Below are positions 1-9,451 of a stretch of DNA of 64,000 nt, one piece after another. The notes beneath the pieces are model-generated. The model searched no databases. It had not been told where the DNA came from and was given only the letters and a program-made list of their open reading frames with translations. The translations under genes were made by a program, and so were the position numbers. The first letter of the stretch is position 1, and each line of letters starts with the position of its first letter. Source of the stretch: an uncultured Roseburia sp. (GTDB taxonomy: Bacteria > Bacillota > Clostridia > Lachnospirales > Lachnospiraceae); contig CANPGM010000003.1 in NCBI GenBank assembly GCA_947573605.1, positions 1 to 64,000 of the forward strand. Direction: 5' to 3'.

Positions 1-38
1 GTCGAACTTTTTTACTATAGATTTTGGAGGTGGTATTT

Positions 39-2033
39 GTGCAAACTGCACAAAATATATTCAAACTTCATAGCGAATACCAGCCCACTGGCGACCAGCC
101 GCAGGCAATAGAAGCCCTTGTGAAAGGTTTCCAGGAAGGCAATCAATTCCAGACTTTACTAGGGGTAACTGGAAGCGGAAAGACATTTACCATGGCAAAC
201 GTCATCCAGCAGCTCAACAAACCCACTTTGGTAATAGCGCACAATAAAACCCTTGCTGCCCAGTTGTATGGTGAGTTCAAGGAATTTTTCCCGGAAAATG
301 CAGTGGAGTATTTTGTATCCTATTATGATTACTATCAGCCGGAAGCCTATGTGCCTCAGACCGATACGTATATTGCAAAAGATTCCGCAATTAACGAAGA
401 GATTGACAAGCTGCGGCTTTCTGCGACTGCCGCGCTGGTGGAGCGGAGGGATGTGATCGTAATCGCTTCCGTGTCCTGTATATACGGACTGGGAAGTCCC
501 GACGATTACCTCGGCATGATGGTTTCTCTGCGTCCGGGAATGGAGAAAGACAGGGAAGAGGTGATCCGGTCGCTTGTGGATATTCAGTATACGAGAAACG
601 ATATGGATTTTCACCGCGGCACGTTTCGCGTACGCGGGGATACGCTTGAGATATTTCCGGCAAACTATGGAGATACGGCAGTTCGTATTGAGTTTTTTGG
701 AGACGAGATTGACCGGATTACAGAAATCGATGTGTTGACGGGAGAAATCAAATGCCGTCTGGAACATTTTGCGGTCTTTCCGGCTTCCCATTATGTTGTG
801 CCGCAGGAAAAGATTTTAAAAGCCTGCGTAGATATTGAAGAGGAACTGGAGGAGCGTATTCGATATTTTAAAGGAGAGGACAAGCTGATAGAGGCGCAGC
901 GGATTGCGGAGCGGACTAATTTCGATATTGAAATGCTGAAAGAAACGGGTTTTTGCAGCGGGATTGAAAATTATTCGAGACACCTTGCGGGACTGCCGGC
1001 GGGTGCGACGCCGCATACGCTGATGGATTATTTTAAAGATGATTATCTCATCATTGTGGATGAGTCTCATATTACGATACCGCAGGTCGGCGGCATGTAT
1101 GCGGGCGACCAGTCGAGGAAGACAACGCTTGTAGAATATGGTTTCCGTCTGCCGTCCGCAAAGGACAATCGGCCGCTGAATTTTGAAGAGTTTGAAAGCA
1201 AGATTGACCAGATGCTGTTTGTTTCTGCAACGCCGAATGTTTATGAGAAGGAACACGAGCTGTTTCGGACGGAACAGATTATTCGTCCGACGGGTCTATT
1301 GGACCCGGAGATCTCCGTGCGTCCGGTTGAAGGACAGATTGACGATTTAATCGGCGAAGTGAATAAAGAGACAGCGAACCGTCATAAAGTATTGATTACG
1401 ACGCTGACAAAAAAAATGGCGGAGGATTTGACCGATTACATGAAAGAACTTGGAATTCGCGTCAAATATCTCCATTCCGATATCGATACGCTGGAGCGTG
1501 CAGAGATTATAAGAGATTTACGTCTGGATGTATTTGACGTCCTGGTCGGTATTAATCTGCTGCGCGAAGGACTGGATATACCGGAAATCACACTTGTGGC
1601 AATATTGGACGCGGATAAGGAAGGCTTTTTACGCTCCGAGACGTCGCTGATTCAGACGATTGGACGAGCTGCAAGAAACAGTGAAGGCCATGTCATTATG
1701 TATGCGGATAGGATGACGGATTCTATGAAAAACGCAATCGGAGAGACGGAGCGGCGCCGTAAAAAGCAGCAGGAATATAATCGGCAGCATGGCATTACGC
1801 CTACGACGATTCAGAAGTCCGTCCGGGATTTAATCAGCGTATCAAAGAAGGTTGCCGAAGAGGAACTGAATTTTAAGAAAGATCCGGAGTCCATGAACAA
1901 AGGGGAACTGGAAAAACTGATTGCCGACATACAGAAAAAAATGCAAAAGGCGGCGGCCGATTTGAATTTTGAAGCAGCGGCCGAATACCGGGATCAGATG
2001 ATGCAGTTGAAAAAAATGGTTCATGAAATGTAA
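39..2033 (+). CDS. uvrB: UvrABC excinuclease subunit B
   Basis: UvrB is the helicase-like damage-verification subunit of nucleotide excision repair; it is loaded by UvrA and then recruits UvrC. The protein shows an N-terminal Walker A (GVTGSGKT), the UvrB beta-hairpin region with [14 protein letters not shown], a DESH box, helicase motif VI (QTIGRAARN) and a C-terminal UVR coiled coil ending near KKMVHEM that contacts UvrC. The frame is open from TTG 24, but TTGGAGGTGG at 24-33 is an obvious ribosome binding site, so GTG 39 is the better start (664 aa, normal for the family). uvrA follows 59 bases downstream on the same strand, which suggests one operon. Its promoter, and any LexA box, lie left of the window. 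Confidence 0.97.
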   Translation: MQTAQNIFKLHSEYQPTGDQPQAIEALVKGFQEGNQFQTLLGVTGSGKTFTMANVIQQLNKPTLVIAHNKTLAAQLYGEFKEFFPENAVEYFVSYYDYYQPEAYVPQTDTYIAKDSAINEEIDKLRLSATAALVERRDVIVIASVSCIYGLGSPDDYLGMMVSLRPGMEKDREEVIRSLVDIQYTRNDMDFHRGTFRVRGDTLEIFPANYGDTAVRIEFFGDEIDRITEIDVLTGEIKCRLEHFAVFPASHYVVPQEKILKACVDIEEELEERIRYFKGEDKLIEAQRIAERTNFDIEMLKETGFCSGIENYSRHLAGLPAGATPHTLMDYFKDDYLIIVDESHITIPQVGGMYAGDQSRKTTLVEYGFRLPSAKDNRPLNFEEFESKIDQMLFVSATPNVYEKEHELFRTEQIIRPTGLLDPEISVRPVEGQIDDLIGEVNKETANRHKVLITTLTKKMAEDLTDYMKELGIRVKYLHSDIDTLERAEIIRDLRLDVFDVLVGINLLREGLDIPEITLVAILDADKEGFLRSETSLIQTIGRAARNSEGHVIMYADRMTDSMKNAIGETERRRKKQQEYNRQHGITPTTIQKSVRDLISVSKKVAEEELNFKKDPESMNKGELEKLIADIQKKMQKAAADLNFEAAAEYRDQMMQLKKMVHEM

Positions 2034-2092
2034 GTGCAGGTCAGAAAGGGATTGAACATGAAGGTTGGTTTGGAAGGAGCTTAGTTATAAAA

Positions 2093-4942
2093 ATGAAGGA
2101 TTCGGAGAACAGAAAGTATATTAAAATCAGAGGTGCGAACGAGCATAATTTAAAAAATATAGACGTGGATATTCCGAGAGATTCTTTTGTCGTGCTGACC
2201 GGACTTTCCGGTTCAGGAAAATCTTCTCTGGCATTTGACACGATATATGCGGAAGGGCAGCGGCGTTATATGGAGTCGCTGTCTTCGTATGCAAGACAGT
2301 TTTTAGGACAGATGGAGAAGCCGAATGTCGATAAAATCGAGGGCCTTTCTCCGGCGATTTCGATTGATCAGAAATCGACGAATCGAAATCCGCGTTCTAC
2401 CGTGGGAACCGTAACGGAAATTTACGATTATTTCCGTCTGCTCTATGCCCGAATCGGAATCCCGCATTGTCCGAACTGCGGAAAGGAGATAAAAAGACAG
2501 TCGGTAGATCAGATGGTCGATCAGTTAATGGAGCTGCCGGAGCGGACGAAAATACAGCTTCTTGCGCCTGTCGTCCGGGGCAGAAAAGGGGAACACCAAA
2601 AGCTGTTGGAACAGGCGAAGCGAAGCGGATACGTCAGGGTGGTTGTGGACGGAAATCTCTATGAATTGTCTGAAGAAATTAAACTGGAAAAAAACAAAAA
2701 ACACAATATCGATATTGTTGTTGACCGTCTGATGATAAAAGAAGGGATTGAAAAGCGCCTGACAGATTCCATTGAAAATGTTCTTTCTCTGTCGGAAGGA
2801 CTGATGACGGTAGATGTGGCAGAGAAAGAGCCGCTCCGGTTTTCCGATAGTTTTTCCTGCCCCGACTGCGGCATCAGCATCGATGAAATAGAACCGAGAA
2901 GCTTTTCCTTCAACAATCCGTTCGGCGCCTGTCCGACCTGTTATGGACTTGGGTATAAAATGGAATTTGACATTGATTTGATGATTCCAGATAAAAAGCT
3001 TAGCATTTCCCAGGGGGCGATTCAGGTTATGGGCTGGCAGTCCTGTACGGATAAAAACAGCTTTACGTATGCCATCTTAACGGCAATGACAGAGGAATAC
3101 GGCTTTTCCCTGGATACGCCATTTGAAGAATATCCTGATCAGGTCAAATCGGTTCTGCTGCACGGAACGGACGGGAAAGAATTGAAAGTACATTATAAAG
3201 GACAGCGCGGAGAAGGCGTCTATGATGTGGCGTTTGAAGGGTTGGTCCGCAATGTACAGCGCAGATACCGGGAGACGTCGTCCGAGGTGATGAAGCAGGA
3301 ATACGAACAGTTTATGCGGATTACTCCTTGCGAGAGCTGTAAGGGAAAACGTCTGAAGAAAGAGTCGCTTGCCGTTACGGTTGGTGGGAAAAATATCTAT
3401 GATATGACTTCTTATTCGGTAAAAAAACTGAAGGAATTTTTAGGAGAGCTGGAGCTGACCAGGCAGCAGCATTTGATCGGCGATCAGATACTAAAAGAGA
3501 TACGCGCGCGCGTCGGTTTTTTGAATGAGGTGGGATTGGATTACCTTTCTCTGGCAAGGGGGACGGCGACGCTGTCGGGAGGAGAAGCGCAGCGAATCCG
3601 CCTTGCAACCCAGATCGGTTCCGGTCTTGTAGGAGTGGCTTATATTCTGGACGAGCCTTCTATCGGATTACATCAGAGGGACAACGATAAGCTGCTTGGC
3701 GCACTGATGAATTTAAAGGACATCGGAAATACGCTGATTGTGGTGGAGCACGACGAAGATACGATGCTTGCGGCGGATTATATTGTGGATATCGGTCCCG
3801 GCGCGGGTTCTCACGGCGGAACTGTGGTGGCCTGCGGGACGGCGGAAGAGATTATGAGCTGCCCGGATTCGATTACAGGCGCGTATTTAAGCGGCAGACT
3901 CCGGATTCTGGTTCCATCCGAGCGTCGTAAACCGAGCGGTTTTCTGACGGTAAAAGGAGCGAGAGAAAATAACTTAAAAAAGATTGACGTGAAAATTCCG
4001 CTCGGTATTATGACATGTATTACGGGGGTTTCCGGTTCGGGAAAAAGTTCGCTGACAAACGAGATTTTGTATAAGCGTCTGGCAAGAGACTTAAACCGGG
4101 CGAGATGCATTCCGGGTCTGCACGACGATATTCTGGGAATCGAACAACTGGATAAGGTAATTGATATCGATCAGTCTCCGATCGGAAGAACGCCGCGCTC
4201 CAATCCTGCGACCTATACCGGCGTATTCGATATGATCCGCGATTTGTTTGCGGGAACGCCGGATGCAAAGGCGAGAGGATACAAAAAAGGGCGCTTTAGT
4301 TTTAACGTAAAGGGCGGGCGCTGCGAGGCCTGTTCCGGCGACGGGATCATCAAAATCGAAATGCATTTTCTTCCGGACGTCTATGTGCCCTGCGAAGTTT
4401 GTGAAGGGCGCAGATACAATCGCGAGACGCTGGAAGTAAAATATAAGGGTAAGAGTATTTACGACGTACTGGATATGACCGTAGAAGAAGCGTTGGAGTT
4501 TTTTAAAAACGTTCCGACAATTGAACGGAAAATTCAGACGCTTTACGACGTGGGACTCGGTTATGTAAAATTGGGACAGCCTTCCACCGAGCTTTCCGGC
4601 GGGGAGGCGCAGCGTATCAAACTGGCGACCGAACTTAGCAAACGGAGTACGGGAAAAACGATCTATATTCTGGACGAGCCGACGACAGGGCTTCATTTCG
4701 CTGATGTGCACAAATTAATCGAAATATTGAGACGGCTTTCGGAAGGAGGAAATACCGTTGTTGTTATTGAACATAATCTGGATGTGATTAAGACGGCCGA
4801 TTATATAATCGATATGGGACCGGAAGGCGGCGACGGAGGCGGAACCGTGATTGCAGAGGGAACGCCGGAGGAGATTGCAAAGGTCAGAAAATCCTATACC
4901 GGACAATACGTGAAAAGGTATCTGGAACAAAAAGAAAAATAA
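2093..4942 (+). CDS. uvrA: UvrABC excinuclease subunit A
   Basis: UvrA is the dimeric ATPase that finds bulky DNA lesions and loads UvrB. The 949-aa length is normal. Two ABC ATPase modules are visible, with Walker [10 protein letters not shown] near residue 36 and GVSGSGKSS in the second half. There are two LSGGEAQRI signature motifs and two ILDEP Walker B motifs. Cysteine pairs of the zinc modules occur as CPNCGK, CPDCG, CPTC, CESC, CEAC and CEVC. The start ATG follows a GGAAGGAG ribosome binding site. It forms an operon with uvrB, closed by a strong hairpin terminator just after the stop codon. Confidence 0.97.
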   Translation: MKDSENRKYIKIRGANEHNLKNIDVDIPRDSFVVLTGLSGSGKSSLAFDTIYAEGQRRYMESLSSYARQFLGQMEKPNVDKIEGLSPAISIDQKSTNRNPRSTVGTVTEIYDYFRLLYARIGIPHCPNCGKEIKRQSVDQMVDQLMELPERTKIQLLAPVVRGRKGEHQKLLEQAKRSGYVRVVVDGNLYELSEEIKLEKNKKHNIDIVVDRLMIKEGIEKRLTDSIENVLSLSEGLMTVDVAEKEPLRFSDSFSCPDCGISIDEIEPRSFSFNNPFGACPTCYGLGYKMEFDIDLMIPDKKLSISQGAIQVMGWQSCTDKNSFTYAILTAMTEEYGFSLDTPFEEYPDQVKSVLLHGTDGKELKVHYKGQRGEGVYDVAFEGLVRNVQRRYRETSSEVMKQEYEQFMRITPCESCKGKRLKKESLAVTVGGKNIYDMTSYSVKKLKEFLGELELTRQQHLIGDQILKEIRARVGFLNEVGLDYLSLARGTATLSGGEAQRIRLATQIGSGLVGVAYILDEPSIGLHQRDNDKLLGALMNLKDIGNTLIVVEHDEDTMLAADYIVDIGPGAGSHGGTVVACGTAEEIMSCPDSITGAYLSGRLRILVPSERRKPSGFLTVKGARENNLKKIDVKIPLGIMTCITGVSGSGKSSLTNEILYKRLARDLNRARCIPGLHDDILGIEQLDKVIDIDQSPIGRTPRSNPATYTGVFDMIRDLFAGTPDAKARGYKKGRFSFNVKGGRCEACSGDGIIKIEMHFLPDVYVPCEVCEGRRYNRETLEVKYKGKSIYDVLDMTVEEALEFFKNVPTIERKIQTLYDVGLGYVKLGQPSTELSGGEAQRIKLATELSKRSTGKTIYILDEPTTGLHFADVHKLIEILRRLSEGGNTVVVIEHNLDVIKTADYIIDMGPEGGDGGGTVIAEGTPEEIAKVRKSYTGQYVKRYLEQKEK

Positions 4943-4957
4943 TCGTGTTACGCAATA

Positions 4958-4996
4958 CAAAAAGCTGTAGGGCAGGAAATGCCGTACAGCTTTTTT
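4958..4996 (+). terminator. Rho-independent terminator after uvrA
   Basis: The left arm AAAAAGCTGTAGGGC pairs with the right arm GCCGTACAGCTTTTTT (one mismatch) across a short loop and ends in six T residues. The A-run on the left side means it can also stop the convergent gene at 5021-5434. Confidence 0.9.
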
Positions 4997-5020
4997 GCAC
5001 TGTTTTAAAATAAAATGTAG

Positions 5021-5434
5021 TTACTGAGTTGCAGCGATGGAATATGCCCAGTTTGCAAATTTGTCGGCAAGCGGAATCTTCGCTTCATTTCCTTTTGAAA
5101 CTCTGATCAGCCCGATTATTCCAAAAATCAGGATAGCCAGTGAAATAATATTTTCCGCAAGACTGCTGAATGTTCCCCAAAATGTTCCGATAAAAGGAAT
5201 CATATGCACGAAGTGAAACATATCGAAAAGCAGATCTATGACGCTGTCAGCAAGCCTGTCAAACAGCGCAAGGCAGATTGCCTGAATCACCTGACGGCTT
5301 GCCCATTCGTTTTTCTCGGCGATGATCACAACGCCTGCCAGCAAAAACAGCGGGGTCGTGTAACCTAAAAGCGCAAAGACAAACGCCAGTACCGCGTAGA
5401 ATGAAAGCCTGATGCCGTATTTTCCTTTTTCCAT
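5021..5434 (-). CDS. Small multi-pass membrane protein, DUF4870/Tic20-like
   Basis: This is a 137-aa hydrophobic protein of unknown function. Its start ATG lies about 9 bases after AAGGAGG (5445-5451 on the complement). Hydrophobic stretches occur around residues 10-38 (FYAVLAFVFALLGYTT), 50-90 and 95-115 (IISLAILIFGIIGLIRVSKG), so three or four membrane segments are likely. The general layout and the ending GLIRVSKGNEAKIPL...FANW resemble small DUF4870/Tic20-like membrane proteins, but no catalytic motif is visible. It is transcribed alone, convergent with uvrBA, from a clear promoter with a palindrome in its leader. Confidence 0.7.
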   Translation of the reverse strand: MEKGKYGIRLSFYAVLAFVFALLGYTTPLFLLAGVVIIAEKNEWASRQVIQAICLALFDRLADSVIDLLFDMFHFVHMIPFIGTFWGTFSSLAENIISLAILIFGIIGLIRVSKGNEAKIPLADKFANWAYSIAATQ

Positions 5435-5459
5435 CCGAAAAAATCCTCCTTAGATAAAG

Positions 5460-5474
5460 ATAGAACCGTTCTAT
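5460..5474 (-). promoter_or_regulatory. Palindromic operator candidate in the leader of the membrane protein gene
   Basis: ATAGAAC-C-GTTCTAT is a perfect 7-base inverted repeat with a one-base centre. It lies between the -10 element and the ribosome binding site of the gene at 5021-5434, where a bound repressor would block transcription. It is not a LexA box, because the spacing between GAAC and GTTC is one base rather than four. Confidence 0.45.
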
Positions 5475-5488
5475 ATGTTCATCTTTCT

Positions 5489-5516
5489 ATTATATAGGAT
5501 TCTGATTCAAATGCAA
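5489..5516 (-). promoter_or_regulatory. Sigma-A promoter of the membrane protein gene
   Basis: On the complement strand, TTGCAT (5511-5516), a 16-base spacer and TATAAT (5489-5494) form a good housekeeping promoter, about 55 bases upstream of the start codon at 5434. Confidence 0.7.
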
Positions 5517-5654
5517 TGGGGCGAAAGTTTCATTCTTATAGACGTAATTATTATTGTTTCTGAAAGAGCAGCCGCTCTTGACAAGAGGAGCGTTAATCGA
5601 AAAAAGGAAGGAAAGAGATACGGAAGAGAACGAAAAAGCAAGATGGATTGGGGA

Positions 5655-5689
5655 GTGCGTCCCGGCAGTCCCTGACTGCCGAAACGCAT
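5655..5689 (+). other. Strong stem-loop in the 5.5-6.2 kb gap
   Basis: GTGCGTCCCGGCAGTC and GACTGCCGAAACGCAT pair as an 8-bp plus a 5-bp stem with a 2x2 internal loop and a three-base loop. No T-run follows, so it is not a classical terminator. A second small hairpin (CGGC-ATCT-GCCG) lies about 30 bases further on. The gap from 5517 to 5992 otherwise shows no credible gene; it is AT-rich apart from these hairpins and a palindrome at 5884-5901. Confidence 0.4.
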
Positions 5690-5883
5690 GAGTTATGAAA
5701 AATTATAATAGCTGTCCGGCATCTGCCGAACCTGTCTGCTAATACAATGAGTATTATAACCATAAAATGTGACGATTATGTGATAAAAATATAAAAAAAA
5801 GAAAAAATGCAGTGAGCATTCATATTCATAACCATGCCTTTCTCTCAGTATGCGAACATTGGGCCGCAGGCACAATATTCGCA

Positions 5884-5901
5884 AGACAAACAAGTTTGTC
5901 T
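5884..5901. promoter_or_regulatory. Palindrome upstream of the mbl promoter
   Basis: AGACAAAC-AA-GTTTGTCT is a perfect 8-base inverted repeat with a two-base centre. It lies about 90 bases upstream of the -35 element of the mbl/flagellar promoter. The tight loop suits a dimeric protein-binding site better than an RNA hairpin. No regulator could be named. Confidence 0.4.
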
Positions 5902-5992
5902 GTTGAAAAATTTATTTTTCACATGATAATCCTGTAAAATATTAAAAAATTCTTATTTTTCAATGGAAAGACATATTATGGGAAAAAATGCT

Positions 5993-6020
5993 TTGAAAAA
6001 AATAACTTTTTGTATATAAT
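5993..6020 (+). promoter_or_regulatory. Sigma-A promoter of the mbl-flagellar rod operon
   Basis: TTGAAA (5993-5998), a 16-base spacer and TATAAT (6015-6020). It leaves an untranslated leader of about 155 bases before the start codon at 6182. Confidence 0.65.
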
Positions 6021-6118
6021 AGGAATGTATATGCAAAAATATGTTTAAATGCATTTTTATGCCCACCCGGGCATGGAAAATTTACCATATATGTGAATAA
6101 TATGAAATATTTGAAACA

Positions 6119-6163
6119 GGAACGCGGAAAGAGCTGTCCGCATTCCGAGGTTGAGGTCCGGAA
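6119..6163 (+). promoter_or_regulatory. Leader hairpin with an alternative pairing, before mbl
   Basis: GGAACGCGGA (6119-6128) pairs with TCCGCATTCC (6137-6146) with one mismatch. TTCCG (6143-6147) can instead pair with CGGAA (6159-6163), next to the ribosome binding site. The two pairings exclude each other, so a regulatory switch is possible. The leader does not match a riboswitch class recognised here. A second hairpin, ATGCCC-ACCC-GGGCAT, lies near 6059-6074. Confidence 0.35.
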
Positions 6164-6181
6164 AGAAAGGATGGATTTGGT

Positions 6182-7168
6182 ATGGATATCGGAATCGATT
6201 TAGGTACGGCAAGTATACTGGTATATATTAAGGGCAAGGGAGTCGTTTTAAAGGAACCGTCTGTAGTGGCATTTGATCGAGATACAAATAAAATTAAGGC
6301 AATCGGAGAAGAGGCCAGGCTGATGCTCGGGAGAACGCCCGGAAATATTGTGGCGGTAAGACCGCTGCGACAGGGCGTTATTTCGGATTATACGGTTACG
6401 GAAAAGATGATAAAATATTTTATCCAGAAAGCAATCGGGAAAAAGACGTTTCGGAAACCGCGTATCAGCGTCTGTGTTCCGAGCGGGGTGACGGAGGTTG
6501 AAAAAAAGGCGGTTGAGGACGCCACATATCAGGCGGGAGCTCGTGAAGTGGCGATTATCGAGGAACCAATCGCCGCGGCAATCGGCGCAGGAATTGATAT
6601 TGCAAGGCCATGCGGGAATATGATTGTCGATATCGGAGGCGGTACGGCGGATATTGCCGTGATTTCACTCGGAGGTTCCGTTGTCAGCACTTCCATAAAA
6701 ATTGCGGGAGATGATTTTGACGAGGCGATCGTTCGTTATATGAGAAAAAAGCACAACCTTTTAATCGGAGAACGAACGGCGGAGGATATTAAAATAAAAA
6801 TCGGAAGCTGTTTTCCGCTGGCGCAGAATGAGGTGATGGATGTACGCGGCCGAAATCTGGTGACGGGACTTCCGAAAACGGTTACGGTGTCTTCCGAGGA
6901 GACGGAGGAAGCGCTGCGTGAGCCGACATTGCAGATAGTAGAAGCAGTTCATTCCGTGCTGGAAAAGACGCCGCCGGAGCTTGCGGCGGACGTAGCCGAC
7001 CGCGGAATCGTGCTGACGGGCGGCGGAGCGCTGCTGCGCGGACTCGAAGAACTGATTGAAGATAAAACAGGCATCAATACGATGACGGCAGACGAACCGA
7101 TGACCTGTGTTGCCATCGGTACGGGCAAGTTTGTAGAATTTCTGGCAGGAAAACGGGATGACGATTAA
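6182..7168 (+). CDS. mbl: MreB/Mbl family actin-like cell-shape protein
   Basis: This is a bacterial actin homologue that forms membrane-bound filaments guiding lateral wall synthesis. The 328-aa protein shows phosphate 1 motif GIDLGTAS near residue 4, IDIGGGTADIAVIS (phosphate 2) near residue 152 and GGGALLRGLEEL (adenosine motif) near residue 279. The N-terminus is slightly short compared with MreB, and an AAAGAAAGGA ribosome binding site precedes the ATG. The gene order with two flagellar rod genes directly downstream matches the mbl-flhO-flhP cluster of Bacillus, which supports the Mbl assignment over MreB. The cluster is driven by the promoter at 5993-6020. Confidence 0.9.
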   Translation: MDIGIDLGTASILVYIKGKGVVLKEPSVVAFDRDTNKIKAIGEEARLMLGRTPGNIVAVRPLRQGVISDYTVTEKMIKYFIQKAIGKKTFRKPRISVCVPSGVTEVEKKAVEDATYQAGAREVAIIEEPIAAAIGAGIDIARPCGNMIVDIGGGTADIAVISLGGSVVSTSIKIAGDDFDEAIVRYMRKKHNLLIGERTAEDIKIKIGSCFPLAQNEVMDVRGRNLVTGLPKTVTVSSEETEEALREPTLQIVEAVHSVLEKTPPELAADVADRGIVLTGGGALLRGLEELIEDKTGINTMTADEPMTCVAIGTGKFVEFLAGKRDDD

Positions 7169-7239
7169 AGTTTTCGGCAGGACCTGCCGATATATATAAA
7201 GGTAAATGCAGACAGAGATCTGGGATAAAGGAGCGGCAG

Positions 7240-8034
7240 ATGGTTAAAGGTTTATATACGGCGTATACCGGAATGTTAGATGCGCAGAACAGAATGGATA
7301 TTCTGACGAATAACCTTGCAAATGCGGACACGAACGGCTACAAAAAGGAAGGGGCAACGACGCAGACATTTGCGGACGAGATGGCAATCCGTATTAAGGA
7401 TACTTCCTATTATGGTCTGCCGAAGCGTTTGGGCACGATGAGTATGGGCGTTCATATCGGAGAGACATATACCGATTATACGCAGGGAAATTATAAAGTT
7501 ACGGATAATCTGACCGACTTTGCATTAGACGGCGACGGATTTTTTGCGATTTCCTATACGGACAAGGCCGGAAATACTTCCGTCAAATATACGAGAGACG
7601 GAGCGTTTGCAATTAACAGGCAGGGATATCTGGTGACGAAGGACGGCGATTACGTATTAAATGCGGCGGGCGCGATGGGATCGAATCCCAACGCCTATAT
7701 TCAGGTGAATCCGAACGAGAAAATCAGAGTGGATGAGAATGGGAATATCTTCCAGGATGATCAGTTGGTTGCAACGATCGGCGTTGTGAATTTTGAGGAT
7801 TACAATTATCTTGCCAAATACGGCGAGAATTTATATGATCTTGTAGAAGGCGGTACGGTGATTGCTTCTGATGCGATTGTGAATCAGGGCTGTATCGAGG
7901 CCTCCAATGTCAATATTGTTTCGGAAATGGTAGATATGATTACAATTGCGAGAGCTTATCAGGCGGGACAGAAAATCATCAATACGGCGGACTCCATGCT
8001 TGACAAGGCTGTGAATCAGGTAGGAAAAGTATAG
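7240..8034 (+). CDS. flgF: Flagellar basal-body rod protein (FlgF/FlhO type)
   Basis: This is a rod subunit of the flagellar axle. The 264-aa protein has the N-terminal rod signature with ANNLANADTNGYKK, then the FlgE/F/G-type middle domain (ALDGDGFFAI, YTRDGAFAINRQGYLV), and a C-terminal heptad region (SNVNIVSEMVDMITIARAYQ). AAAGGAG precedes the start by about 8 bases. It sits between mbl and a second rod gene with only 13 bases to the next start, so the genes are cotranscribed. FlgF and FlgG paralogues are hard to separate by eye; the first position and the Bacillus FlhO order favour FlgF/FlhO. Confidence 0.88.
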   Translation: MVKGLYTAYTGMLDAQNRMDILTNNLANADTNGYKKEGATTQTFADEMAIRIKDTSYYGLPKRLGTMSMGVHIGETYTDYTQGNYKVTDNLTDFALDGDGFFAISYTDKAGNTSVKYTRDGAFAINRQGYLVTKDGDYVLNAAGAMGSNPNAYIQVNPNEKIRVDENGNIFQDDQLVATIGVVNFEDYNYLAKYGENLYDLVEGGTVIASDAIVNQGCIEASNVNIVSEMVDMITIARAYQAGQKIINTADSMLDKAVNQVGKV

Positions 8035-8047
8035 GAGGTAAACTGAT

Positions 8048-8863
8048 ATGATGCGTTCACTATTTTCTGCTGCGACCGGAATGCGCGCCCAGCAGACAAA
8101 CTTGGATAATATTTCGAATAACCTGGCAAATACGAATACGGTCGGCTATAAAACGCAGAAGGCGGAATTTAAATCGCTGCTTTATCAAACGCTGCAGACG
8201 AAAACGACAACCGCGAACGGGGAGCAGAAACCGATTCCCGCTCAGGTTGGACTTGGCACGAGGATTGCCGCCAATACTTCTATTTTTACGGAAGGACCGT
8301 TGATGGAAAGCGAGAGGCCGAGCGATTTTGCAATTGACGGCCAGGGATTTTTTGCGGTTCGCGGTTCCGACGGAAATGTTTACTATACAAGAAACGGAAG
8401 TTTTAACTGGAGTATCGGCCCGAACGGGACAATGCTTACCACTTCCGACGGATATCCGGTTTTGGATTCTAACGGACAGCCGATTATGCTTCCGAACGGA
8501 GTTCAGGCGGAACGCGTGTCGGTCGGAGAGGACGGTTCGTTCAGTTACATAAATGCGGCAGGTCAGCCTGTCAATATGAATCAGAGATTTGGAATTTATC
8601 AGTTTAACAACCCGGCAGGTCTTGAGAGAATGGCGTCGAGTCTTTGGAGCGAGACGGATGCATCCGGCGCTCCGCTCAACGAAGCGACGAATAACGGACT
8701 GCAGAGAAGCACGATTATCCAGCGCTATCTGGAAGGCTCTAACGTGCAGGTGTCGGATGAAATTGTAAATATGATTATTTCGCAGCGTGCGTATCAGTTA
8801 AACTCAAAGGCGATTACGACTTCGGATGAAATGCTGGAACAGGCGAATAATCTGAAACGATAA
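8048..8863 (+). CDS. flgG: Flagellar basal-body rod protein FlgG/FlhP type
   Basis: This is a distal rod subunit. The 271-aa protein carries SNNLANTNTVGYKTQKAEF at the N-terminus, the DUF1078-like middle domain (AIDGQGFFAV, YTRNGSFNW) and the C-terminal SNVQVSDEIVNMIISQRAYQLNSK-type helix that packs in the rod. An AGGAGG site at 8035-8040 precedes the tandem ATG codons 8048 and 8051; either could be used. It is the third gene of the mbl-flgF-flgG-flgJ operon. Confidence 0.9.
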   Translation: MMRSLFSAATGMRAQQTNLDNISNNLANTNTVGYKTQKAEFKSLLYQTLQTKTTTANGEQKPIPAQVGLGTRIAANTSIFTEGPLMESERPSDFAIDGQGFFAVRGSDGNVYYTRNGSFNWSIGPNGTMLTTSDGYPVLDSNGQPIMLPNGVQAERVSVGEDGSFSYINAAGQPVNMNQRFGIYQFNNPAGLERMASSLWSETDASGAPLNEATNNGLQRSTIIQRYLEGSNVQVSDEIVNMIISQRAYQLNSKAITTSDEMLEQANNLKR

Positions 8864-8899
8864 TCCGATAGCTGCAATAGAGAAAGGAAGGTATCTCGA

Positions 8900-9259
8900 A
8901 TGAGCGTTTCCATGGACAGTATGGCTTCTATGTTGAATACGGCGGCCAATAATCCGATTTTGAATCAGAGTTCCGGAAAACTGCAGAATACGTTGGATAA
9001 GGTGTCCGGCGATTCTTCGGAGGAAGAGCTTAAGCAGGTCTGCAAGGATTTTGCATCTTATTTTGTCGAGGAAGTTTTAAAAGAAGTAAAAGAAAATATG
9101 GCCGCAGAGGAGGAAGATTCGGATTCTTCTATTTCGGCTATGACGGATTTTCAGATGGACAGTGTAATTGAAACGCTGGCGGACGATCTTGTGGACGAAG
9201 TGGGAAGCGGCTTTGTTCAGCAGCTTTATGAACAAATGAAGCGCAACTATAATTTGTAA
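8900..9259 (+). CDS. flgJ: FlgJ-like rod-binding protein
   Basis: This is a 119-aa protein matching the rod-binding domain found at the N-terminus of FlgJ, a cap or chaperone for rod assembly. The diagnostic region runs from about residue 46 to the end (LKQVCKDFASYFVEEVLKE, then MTDFQMDSVIETLADDL and GFVQQLYEQMKRN). There is no muramidase domain, as is usual for the single-domain Gram-positive form. It follows AAAGGAAGG and lies 37 bases after flgG. Confidence in the family is good; the symbol is by analogy. Confidence 0.82.
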   Translation: MSVSMDSMASMLNTAANNPILNQSSGKLQNTLDKVSGDSSEEELKQVCKDFASYFVEEVLKEVKENMAAEEEDSDSSISAMTDFQMDSVIETLADDLVDEVGSGFVQQLYEQMKRNYNL

Positions 9260-9286
9260 TCATGATTTTATACATTTAGATTAAGA

Positions 9287-9306
9287 AAACGTCGAGTCAG
9301 ACGTTT
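9287..9306 (+). terminator. Weak hairpin after flgJ
   Basis: AAACGTC-GAGTCA-GACGTTT forms a 7-bp stem with a 6-base loop about 28 bases after the flgJ stop codon. It lacks a proper T-run, so it is at best an inefficient terminator. Confidence 0.3.
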
Positions 9307-9313
9307 ATAAACA

Positions 9314-9399
9314 GGCTGTTGTATCAGGTAAGATATGTCGGAGCCGGTGGTTGTTTCTTCTATACCACACTCTGTAGATTATTACCTGATATGGCAGCC
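9314..9399 (+). ncRNA. Long-stem structured leader upstream of recD2
   Basis: GGCTGTTGTATCAGGTAA (9314-9331) pairs along 18 positions with TTACCTGATATGGCAGCC (9382-9399). Fifteen pairs are Watson-Crick and three consecutive ones are G-U, which points to an RNA structure. The 50-base apical part has a further GTGGT/ACCAC pairing. It ends about 40 bases before the recD2 ribosome binding site. No known RNA family was recognised. Confidence 0.45.
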
Positions 9400-9451
9400 G
9401 CTTTACTTTTTAGGAGAATGCGAAGCGCTTTTTTAGTCAGGAGAGAGGATT

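Noticed and set aside
159-791. Long open frames on the strand opposite uvrB, uvrA, recD2 and other genes
   Set aside because: They lie wholly within well-identified genes, lack ribosome binding sites, and their translations show no family features.
5460-5474. LexA/SOS box near the uvr genes
   Set aside because: GAAC and GTTC are separated by one base rather than four, and the site serves the minus-strand membrane protein gene, not uvrBA.
6020-6180. c-di-GMP riboswitch before the mbl-flagellar operon
   Set aside because: The context is tempting, but the conserved core segments of either class are absent.
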